From positions 1-9,711 of the forward strand of contig JACFNJ010000090.1 of NCBI GenBank assembly GCA_019454865.1: a stretch of 9,711 nt of DNA, in the 5' to 3' direction. A program made the translations under genes and the position numbers. Shown here piece by piece: positions 1 through 5,723 of the stretch (positions are counted from its first letter, which is position 1; the number at the start of each line of letters is the position of its first letter). Source of the DNA: Bacteroidia bacterium. GTDB lineage: Bacteria; Bacteroidota; Bacteroidia; UKL13-3. The notes beneath the pieces were generated by a model, which saw only the letters and a list, made by a program, of their open reading frames with translations, was not told the origin of the DNA and ran no database searches.

Positions 1-665
1 TGCAGCCGGGTGTTAATTATTTTTATGCTGTAATTGAATACAACGGATGGTATAACACTTCCAATTATTTTGTTTCAGGTGCATCTTCAATTAGTGCGAT
101 AACATTGCCCGTTACATGGTTAAATTTTAGTGCAAAGAAAATAGCAGGAGATAAAAAAATAGTACTTGAATGGAGTACAGCAAGTGAAAGAAATAATTTG
201 GGTTTTTGTATTGAACGAAGCGAAGATGGAACTAATTATATAGAGATAGGTTTTGTTAAAGGTAAAGGGAAAAGTGAAATTGTAAGTACATATTCATATA
301 TTGATAATAATTTTAATTTAAACTTTCCTGTGTATTATCGTTTGAGGCAGTTAGATTATGATGGTAGTGCTAACTTTAGTGATGTGGTGGTGGTAGATGA
401 GTTAGTTCAAGAGCCTGAAGTTTTAATGAATTACGCAGCAGAAGAAGTAGGCATTTATTTATTACTGAATAATCCTCAATTTGGCGAGTATGTGGGAAGC
501 ACTTTTATAGATGCCTCGGGTAAAATTGTGCAACAATTAAAAAATGAAATTGATGGAAATAAAGATAAGGTATTTATTGCTTTGGATAATTATCCTGCCG
601 GAGTTTATATCCTGCAAGTTGAGTACAAAAACAGATTATACCGTTTCAAATGTATTAAATATTGA
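1..665 (+). CDS. Secreted T9SS cargo protein, C-terminal end (5' truncated)
   Basis: The reading frame is open from the first bases of the window (first full codon at 3) to TGA at 663-665, so this is the last ~220 residues of a larger protein whose start lies upstream. The first ~30 visible residues (PGVNYFYAV...) look like the last strands of a fibronectin-III-like beta-sandwich. Next comes the Bacteroidota pre-sorting module: VTWLNFSA, LEWSTASERNNLGF, IERSEDGTNY, YYRLRQLDYDG. The final ~70 residues resemble a type A T9SS sorting domain (FIDASGKIVQQL, LDNYPAGVYILQV, basic C-terminus), although the usual YPNP opening motif is degenerate (LNNPQFG). By family knowledge such proteins cross the outer membrane through the Por system and are anchored at the surface or released. 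The enzymatic or adhesive part is outside the window. The annotated end is firm; the specific function is unknown. Confidence 0.85.
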   Translation, partial: QPGVNYFYAVIEYNGWYNTSNYFVSGASSISAITLPVTWLNFSAKKIAGDKKIVLEWSTASERNNLGFCIERSEDGTNYIEIGFVKGKGKSEIVSTYSYIDNNFNLNFPVYYRLRQLDYDGSANFSDVVVVDELVQEPEVLMNYAAEEVGIYLLLNNPQFGEYVGSTFIDASGKIVQQLKNEIDGNKDKVFIALDNYPAGVYILQVEYKNRLYRFKCIKY

Positions 666-669
666 TTCG

Positions 670-1071
670 ATGAAAACTGAAAACAAAATAGAAAAAACAG
701 AAGAAGAGTGGGAAAAAATACTTACCCCAATGCAATTTGAAATCCTTCGAAAAAAAGGAACAGAAAGACCATTTAGCGGGGAGTATGAAAACTTTTGGGA
801 TAAAGGCAAATATGCATGTGCCGGATGTGGTAATTTACTGTTTTCATCCGAAACAAAATTTGATGCCGGCTGTGGATGGCCAAGTTTTTATGAAGCACTT
901 GATAAAAGTAAAATTACTGAAAGAGTGGATTTGTCGCATGGTATGAAACGAATAGAAGTAATGTGTGCCAAATGTGGCGGTCATTTAGGGCATGTGTTTG
1001 ATGATGGACCACGCGATAAAACCGGATTGCGATATTGCATCAACTCGGTTTCTATTCAGTTTAAAAAGTAG
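670..1071 (+). CDS. msrB: Peptide-methionine (R)-S-oxide reductase MsrB
   Basis: Reduces the R-epimer of methionine sulfoxide in proteins, using thioredoxin-type reductant. At 133 aa it is a complete single-domain SelR protein. Two zinc-binding CxxC pairs are visible (C50/C53 in CAGC, C99/C102 in CAKC), with the substrate-pocket segment GCGWPSF at 67-73, HLGHVFDDGP at 105-114 and the catalytic cysteine C123 in RYCINS. C68 lies where some family members carry a resolving cysteine. I chose ATG at 670, 4 nt after the stop of the T9SS gene, because residues before it would overlap that gene out of frame by about 120 nt. However, the in-frame extension from ATG at 544 looks like a lipoprotein signal (see findings), so a periplasmic form cannot be excluded. 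No clear ribosome binding site is seen. It converges with ctaA with one base between stops and no convincing hairpin terminator. Confidence 0.93.
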   Translation: MKTENKIEKTEEEWEKILTPMQFEILRKKGTERPFSGEYENFWDKGKYACAGCGNLLFSSETKFDAGCGWPSFYEALDKSKITERVDLSHGMKRIEVMCAKCGGHLGHVFDDGPRDKTGLRYCINSVSIQFKK

Positions 1072-1072
1072 T

Positions 1073-2113
1073 TTATTTTTTTGTTGTTTTTACTAAACAA
1101 TGTATTTGGTAAAGCATTGCCGCAAAAATAAAAAATGCACCTGCTTGGTGTACTACTCCAAGCCAGATAGGCACATGATATAGTAAAGTGAAAATTCCTA
1201 ACAATACTTGAATACTTAAAAATACCATTGCATACGAAGTTGCTTGCTTTTGTCTGTCATTTAAAACCCACTTGTGTTTGTGTCTGTTTGACCAGATGTA
1301 ATAAACCAATATCAAAACTAATATTGCAACTGTGCGATGAATAAATTGAATTGTAGGACGGTCTTCCACTAAGCTTAACCATCCATGTTGGTGTACTGCA
1401 TTGTGCACCGTAGTAGATATCCATTCATTACCCATTTTGGGCCAGGTGTTGTATATTAAACCTGCTTTTAGTCCGGCTACAAATGCGCCATAAATTATTT
1501 GAATATTTAAAACGATAAAAGTAAAAATACTTAATTGTTTTATTGCAGGTGAAGCGAAGTTGCGTTCAAGGGTGTGTTCTCTTTTCAAATCAAGGGTTAC
1601 CCAAAATATATAACCAAACGTAATAAGTGCATTCATTAAGTGTATTGCTAATCGAATGTGGCTTACATACGGCTGATTAACCAATCCACTTTTAACCATG
1701 TACCATCCTAAGAAACCTTGCCAAGCTCCCAAAATGAAAATAAAAATCAATTTAGGTAATAACGATTTGCTTATTTGTTTCTTTGCTAAAAAATATAAAA
1801 ACGGAACAATAAATATTATACCCATTAATCTGCCAATTAAGCGATGCAGATATTCCCACCAATAGATTGCTTTAAAATCATGCAACTGAAAGGATGAATT
1901 GATGTGTTTAAATTGCGGTGATTGTTGGTATTTTAAAAATTCTTCTTGCCAATGTTGTTCACTCATTGGGGGAATTGAACCTGTTATTACATTCCATTCG
2001 GTTATAGATAAGCCCGAGCCTGTTAAGCGAGTAATACCACCAACTACTACCATGGCGAATACCAAAAAACATCCGGTATATAACCATATTATTATTGCTC
2101 TATTCGTTTTCAA
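1073..2113 (-). CDS. ctaA: Heme A synthase, COX15/CtaA family
   Basis: Oxidises the C8 methyl of heme O to the formyl group of heme A for aa3-type cytochrome oxidase; an integral inner-membrane protein. At 346 aa it has the family length and about eight hydrophobic segments. Diagnostic features are VVGGITRLTGSGLSITEW near the N-terminus (23-40), H90 in YLHRLIGR, H158 in IRLAIHL, H259 in FIHRTVA and H322 in VHQAGAF, the four histidines expected as heme ligands of the two four-helix halves. A conserved acidic loop residue, E88 in WEYLH, precedes H90. The start is a TTG at 2111-2113: the only in-frame codons between it and the upstream TAA give C-K-L-I, and the residues after it (KTNRAIIIWL) match the usual start of the family in this phylum. 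An out-of-frame ATG at 2126 opens an 8-codon mini-ORF that overlaps this start. It is divergent from the symporter across 96 bp. Confidence 0.93.
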   Translation of the reverse strand: MKTNRAIIIWLYTGCFLVFAMVVVGGITRLTGSGLSITEWNVITGSIPPMSEQHWQEEFLKYQQSPQFKHINSSFQLHDFKAIYWWEYLHRLIGRLMGIIFIVPFLYFLAKKQISKSLLPKLIFIFILGAWQGFLGWYMVKSGLVNQPYVSHIRLAIHLMNALITFGYIFWVTLDLKREHTLERNFASPAIKQLSIFTFIVLNIQIIYGAFVAGLKAGLIYNTWPKMGNEWISTTVHNAVHQHGWLSLVEDRPTIQFIHRTVAILVLILVYYIWSNRHKHKWVLNDRQKQATSYAMVFLSIQVLLGIFTLLYHVPIWLGVVHQAGAFFIFAAMLYQIHCLVKTTKK

Positions 2114-2184
2114 AATGAGTTTGCATTAAAAAATTTCGCATCAATATTACTAAAAAAATAATAATTGAAATGCTGATATATATT

Positions 2185-2205
2185 AACCTAAATTCATTAG
2201 GTTTG
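2185..2205 (+). promoter_or_regulatory. 19-bp dyad with overlapping TAnnTTTG box upstream of the symporter
   Basis: AACCTAA (2185-2191) and TTAGGTT (2197-2203) form a perfect 7-bp inverted repeat around a 5-nt spacer. The right arm overlaps TAGGTTTG (2198-2205), which matches the Bacteroidota -7 consensus TAnnTTTG. The box ends only 4 nt before the ATG at 2210, so a transcript from it would be nearly leaderless. No TTTG/TTG sits at the expected 19-21 nt upstream, so the promoter reading is weaker than the dyad itself. It could be an operator controlling the symporter, or a chance repeat in AT-rich DNA. Confidence 0.4.
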
Positions 2206-2209
2206 GCGT

Positions 2210-3562
2210 ATGGACAAACGGAAACTATTACTAATTCTTTTACTTCTATTTTTTATTGATAGCACTTTTCATTTGCTTAACTGGTTTGAAGTACTTGAAG
2301 TAAATGCAATTTTGTTGCAAATAATCCGCTGGGTTTTTATTTTGGTTTTGGGTGTTTATGCTTGGAAAAGCAAGTCATTAACTGTTTATATTTTACTTTG
2401 CATGTTTCTTGGTATTGAAGTAGCTGGCATAGCACCAAACTGGGCAAAGGAGCTAAAAGTATTAAGTGATATTTTTTTACGACTTATTAAAACCATTATT
2501 GCTCCATTGTTGTTCAGCACATTGGTAGTAGGTATTGCAGGGCATAGTGATTTGAAGCAAGTTGGCAGAATGGGACTTAAATCAATAATTTATTTTGAAG
2601 TAGTAACAACAATTGCGTTGTTTATCGGGTTGGCTGCTATTAACATTACAAAAGCGGGTAAAGGCTCAAGCCTTAATGCACAAACCGAACAAGTAGATAA
2701 GGCAAATAAATTATTGGAGCAAAACCATTCACATAATGTTATTTTAGATATTTTTCCCGAAAACATTGCCAAAAGTGTAGCCGAAAATCAGGTATTGCAG
2801 ATTGTTGTTTTTAGTATTCTTTTTGGTATTGCACTTTCGCAGGTAAAGGGAGGTGTAAAAGAAAAGATGGTGCAGAGTATAGAAGGTTTAGCTGAAGTAA
2901 TGTTTAAATTTACTAATTTGGTAATGTACACTGCACCGCTTGCAGTTGGTGGTGCAATTGGTTATGCCATTGCTACGATGGGCTATGGTGTGCTGCATGA
3001 TTTGATAAAGTTGTTAATGACATTGTATGTAGCATTAATAATTTTTATTTTAGTTGTACTAGTGCCTATAGGTTTAATAGTAAAACTACCATTTAAGAAA
3101 TTTTTACAACACATTAGTGAACCACTATCAATTGCTTTTGCAACTGCAAGTTCAGAAGCTGCTTTGCCAAAGGCTATGGAGAATTTAGAAAAAATGGGAA
3201 TTCCAAGAAAAGTTGTAGCGTTTGTATTGCCTACCGGTTTTAGTTTTAATCTGGATGGAACTACTTTATATCTATCGCTTGCATCGGTATTTATTGCGCA
3301 AGTAAGTGGGGTTGATTTAACTTTAGGGCAGCAAGTGTATATGTGTTTGATATTAATGCTTACAAGCAAAGGTGTTGCAGGTGTTAGGGGGGCTTCATTC
3401 TTAATATTAGTTAGTACTGTTTCCTCACTTGGATTAGACCCACAAAAAGCCTTTGCAATTTTAGCCATTGATGCATTTATGGATATGGGACGGACGTCTG
3501 TTAATTTAATGGGAAATTGTTTGGCTACATACGTAATTGCAAAATGGGAACGTGAGGTGTAA
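2210..3562 (+). CDS. Dicarboxylate/amino acid:cation symporter (GltP/DctA family)
   Basis: Secondary transporter of the DAACS (EAAT/GltPh) fold, taking up acidic amino acids or C4-dicarboxylates in symport with cations; integral inner-membrane protein of 450 aa. Visible landmarks: DIFLRLIKTIIAPLLFSTLV after TM1, HP1 with the serine-rich tip TASSEAALP (312-320), TM7 with FSFNLDGTTLY (344-354), HP2 with SKGVAGVRGAS (386-396), and TM8 with DAFMDMGRTSVNLMGN (421-436). TM8 aligns residue for residue with GltPh: D421/D390, D425/D394, R428/R397, T429/T398, N432/N401. The arginine suggests an acidic side chain in the substrate, and the DMGRT context is nearer Glu/Asp transporters than DctA. N436 stands where GltPh has D405. 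The N-terminus is longer than usual: two hydrophobic stretches (about 5-20 and 33-51) precede the segment that looks like normal TM1 (58-76). Its own stop is followed by a hairpin terminator. Confidence 0.92.
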   Translation: MDKRKLLLILLLLFFIDSTFHLLNWFEVLEVNAILLQIIRWVFILVLGVYAWKSKSLTVYILLCMFLGIEVAGIAPNWAKELKVLSDIFLRLIKTIIAPLLFSTLVVGIAGHSDLKQVGRMGLKSIIYFEVVTTIALFIGLAAINITKAGKGSSLNAQTEQVDKANKLLEQNHSHNVILDIFPENIAKSVAENQVLQIVVFSILFGIALSQVKGGVKEKMVQSIEGLAEVMFKFTNLVMYTAPLAVGGAIGYAIATMGYGVLHDLIKLLMTLYVALIIFILVVLVPIGLIVKLPFKKFLQHISEPLSIAFATASSEAALPKAMENLEKMGIPRKVVAFVLPTGFSFNLDGTTLYLSLASVFIAQVSGVDLTLGQQVYMCLILMLTSKGVAGVRGASFLILVSTVSSLGLDPQKAFAILAIDAFMDMGRTSVNLMGNCLATYVIAKWEREV

Positions 3563-3574
3563 ACTCTTTAAAAT

Positions 3575-3609
3575 AAAAAAGGATTGATTTAATCATCAAC
3601 CCTTTTTTT
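3575..3609. terminator. Bidirectional intrinsic terminator between convergent genes
   Basis: A 14-bp stem with one A/C mismatch: left arm 3575-3588 starts with six A then GG, loop TTAATC at 3589-3594, right arm 3595-3608 ends in CC then a T run. On the plus strand the T tract follows the stem. On the minus strand the A run at 3575-3580 becomes the T tract. It lies 12 bp after the symporter stop and 18 bp after the stop of the minus-strand DUF2911 gene, so it can end both transcripts. Confidence 0.88.
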
Positions 3610-3627
3610 ATGTTTTACTAATAGTTT

Positions 3628-4479
3628 TTATTTCTTCTTTGCTGGAGTTGTTTTCCAATCAGCAATTGCTTTTTCTACTTGCGATTTAAAGAAAAATCCA
3701 TCTGGATTTTTATCTCCTAATTCTTTTGCTTTTAATGCAAAAGTGTACGCGTCTTTAGTTTTACCGTAAGCATTTAATATTTGAGCTTTTACCCAATTAT
3801 TAAACCATTGATTACTTAGGTTAATACTTAAATTTACATATTCCAATGCTTTGTCATAGTTCTTTTGGTCGTAATAATATCTTGCTGCATTATTGTATTG
3901 GCTCCATGTTGAAGATAATGCTCTATCAATATTTTCAGATGCTTGTTTTGATGTATAGCACATTACTTTAAAGGAAACACAAATATTTTCCCAAGCTAAG
4001 TTTACTTGCGCATTATCATCCGTAAAATTACTAAAGAAATATTGTAAGCGCTCTACATGTGCATTTTGAGTAGGTTTAACAGTAAATCGAATAACATCAT
4101 TTTCTTGTTTGTATGAACCTGTTGATGCTGTTGCATCTTTGTTAATTATAACAGTCCAATCTTGGGTAGTTGGGATTAAGAAAATACTGTATGAACCTTT
4201 ATTAACTAAAGCTCCTTCAATGATTACATCCTTTGAAAAAGTAATTTTTGTTGCTGCATTTGCACCTGCTCGCCATAATTCGTTGTACGGAACAAGTTCT
4301 CCCCAAATTTTTCTACCATGTACAGCAGGGCTGCTATATTCAATAGTCATATCTGTTAGGCCTACTTGCTGCATTACACTCGCTTTAGGGCTTGCTTGCG
4401 GTAATTGTAATTGTGCATTTGCCGGTATTGTTTGAATTGCAAACAAAGCAACGGCTACTAATTGAATAATTCTTTTCAT
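3628..4479 (-). CDS. Exported DUF2911 protein with C-terminal TPR-like repeats
   Basis: 283-aa protein of unknown biochemical role. Residues 1-22 form a Sec signal peptide (basic KR, hydrophobic VAVALFAIQTI, cleavage likely after ANA22), so the product is periplasmic or secreted. Residues ~25-170 match the Bacteroidota DUF2911 family: PQASPKASV, LTDMTIEYSSPAVHGRKIWG (41-60), VPYNELWRAGANAATKITFS (63-82), then DWTVIINKD (107-115). The C-terminal third (~190-265) consists of helices resembling two TPR units, for example NNAARYYYDQKNYDKALEYV (196-215) and a second around 230-256, which suggests protein-protein contacts. It is last in the minus-strand cluster, 47 bp after the SDR gene. That gap holds TA-rich sequence without a clear promoter match, so cotranscription or a separate weak promoter are both possible. 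It ends at the shared terminator. Confidence 0.85.
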   Translation of the reverse strand: MKRIIQLVAVALFAIQTIPANAQLQLPQASPKASVMQQVGLTDMTIEYSSPAVHGRKIWGELVPYNELWRAGANAATKITFSKDVIIEGALVNKGSYSIFLIPTTQDWTVIINKDATASTGSYKQENDVIRFTVKPTQNAHVERLQYFFSNFTDDNAQVNLAWENICVSFKVMCYTSKQASENIDRALSSTWSQYNNAARYYYDQKNYDKALEYVNLSINLSNQWFNNWVKAQILNAYGKTKDAYTFALKAKELGDKNPDGFFFKSQVEKAIADWKTTPAKKK

Positions 4480-4526
4480 GTTTTATTTAAAAATTTATTG
4501 TTTAAAAATTGTTTCGAATATACAAA

Positions 4527-5315
4527 TTATAAGTTAGGTGTTCGGCCTCCATCCACCGGAATATTAATGCCTGTAATATATGCTGCATAGGTACTAGCTA
4601 AAAATACTATGGCATAAGCAATTTCATCCGGTGTAGCAAATCGTGCCATAGGTATTTCATTAGTCATTTCTTTTTCAACTTCAGCAATGGAGTGGTTTTG
4701 CTTGCTTGCTTTAGTTTCTATTATTTGCTTTAACCTATCAGTTGCAGTTGCACCGGGTAATACGTTATTTACTGTTATGCCAAAAGGAGCTAATTCAAAG
4801 CTTAAAGTTTTTGCCCAATTACCTACTGCTGCTCGAATTGTATTGGAAACCCCTAAACCTTTTAGAGGTGCTTTTACCGATGTAGATATTACATTAATAA
4901 TTCTTCCATACCCGCTTGCTCGCATACCATCTACAACAGCTTTTGCTAATACCTGATTGCATAATAAATGATTGGTAAATGCAGCAGTGTATTCATGCAA
5001 TTCCGCATCTATTGCTAAACCGGCAGGAGGTCCTCCCGTGTTGTTTACCAAAATGTGATATACTTTTGGTTCATTTACTTTTGCTTCTAATTTTTCTTGT
5101 AAATCTTTTGGGTTGCTAAAATCAGCAGCAATGTAATCGTGGGTTTGTCCTTTGGATGTATCTAAATCGCGAATGATATTACTTAATATACTCTCATTTC
5201 TGGATATCATTGTTACATTTGCTCCTACCGAAGCCATCAACTTAGCAGTAGCATTGCCAATGCCTTTTGTGGCACCACATACTATTGCATTTTTCCCTGT
5301 TAAATCTATATTCAT
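4527..5315 (-). CDS. SDR-family protein with non-canonical active site (BKR-like)
   Basis: 262-aa Rossmann-fold protein of the short-chain dehydrogenase/reductase superfamily, resembling 3-oxoacyl-ACP reductases. Seen: nucleotide-binding GATKGIG (14-20), D65 of the AADF segment, NNTGGPP (91-97) in place of NNAG, ISTS (143-146), LSFELAPFGITVNNVLPG (171-188), and the C-terminal TGINIPVDGG. The catalytic YxxxK is absent: aligned on the following AAV, the site reads SNTIR (157-161), so Tyr becomes S157 and Lys becomes R161, while S144 sits 13 residues before S157 where the catalytic Ser is expected. A subgroup of beta-ketoacyl-reductase-like SDRs with an imperfect tetrad is known. This fits it, so the gene is probably not decayed, but the reaction is unassigned. 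Its start lies 3 bp after the thioesterase stop, so the two are very likely cotranscribed. Confidence 0.88.
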   Translation of the reverse strand: MNIDLTGKNAIVCGATKGIGNATAKLMASVGANVTMISRNESILSNIIRDLDTSKGQTHDYIAADFSNPKDLQEKLEAKVNEPKVYHILVNNTGGPPAGLAIDAELHEYTAAFTNHLLCNQVLAKAVVDGMRASGYGRIINVISTSVKAPLKGLGVSNTIRAAVGNWAKTLSFELAPFGITVNNVLPGATATDRLKQIIETKASKQNHSIAEVEKEMTNEIPMARFATPDEIAYAIVFLASTYAAYITGINIPVDGGRTPNL

Positions 5316-5318
5316 TAT

Positions 5319-5714
5319 TTATATTTTACTGCTATTAATTATTTGGTTTAATTTTTCTTTTTTAAGAATCTTTTGTCCTGTTTTTCCTGTTGCAATTATT
5401 CTATCATTTACTTTTGCTTCAAAACTACAGATAACTTCATTTTTATTTTGTTCATCAAGTGTTGCTGTAAATTGAACTACTGAACCAATACTAGCCGGGC
5501 TTTTGTGTTCGATATGTAAAAAAGTTCCGATTCCTTCTTCATCTTCATCTTTCATATCAATTACAAATAAACGGCAAGCCCATTCAGCATCTCTGCCTAA
5601 TGCAAATGTAGCATATACTGGATGTACTTGCCCTGCATCAAAAGTTGCAGTATCTGTAGGTAATACTTCTTTGCTAAAAGACTTTATGTCGCCTGGTTTA
5701 AAAATTATTTTCAT
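5319..5714 (-). CDS. Hot-dog fold acyl-CoA thioesterase, FlK-like
   Basis: 131-aa single hot-dog domain. The segment YATFALGRDAEWACRLFV (34-51) resembles the helix of fluoroacetyl-CoA thioesterase FlK, which as I recall contains MEWAC. GIGTFLHIEHKSPASIGSVV (61-80) matches FlK's SLGT...H..A.P.G strand. FlK's catalytic residues are Thr42, Glu50 and His76; here T36, E44 and H70 have exactly the same spacings (8 and 26 residues). I infer a hydrolase of short or unusual acyl-CoA (or acyl-carrier) thioesters, probably cytoplasmic and dimeric. The FlK preference for fluoroacetyl-CoA should not be assumed. It is the middle gene of a minus-strand operon, starting 9 bp after the ABC exporter stop and ending 3 bp before the SDR start. 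No signal peptide is present. Confidence 0.82.
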   Translation of the reverse strand: MKIIFKPGDIKSFSKEVLPTDTATFDAGQVHPVYATFALGRDAEWACRLFVIDMKDEDEEGIGTFLHIEHKSPASIGSVVQFTATLDEQNKNEVICSFEAKVNDRIIATGKTGQKILKKEKLNQIINSSKI

Positions 5715-5723
5715 GTAATTATG

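Noticed and set aside
1060..1110. Possible terminator between convergent msrB and ctaA
   Set aside because: The region is T-rich, but I could not find a stem of useful length, so no terminator is called.
2983..3468. 161-codon open frame on the minus strand inside the symporter gene
   Set aside because: It is antisense to a clearly conserved transporter, its product is low-complexity and matches no family I know, and it has no promoter or operon context.
4109..4435. 108-codon plus-strand open frame antisense to the DUF2911 gene
   Set aside because: Shadow of the conserved DUF2911 region, with no independent coding signal or start context.
4480..4526. Possible promoter before the DUF2911 gene
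   Set aside because: TATAATTTG on the minus strand has one base too many between TA and TTTG, and no -33 element is placed correctly, so it is not called.
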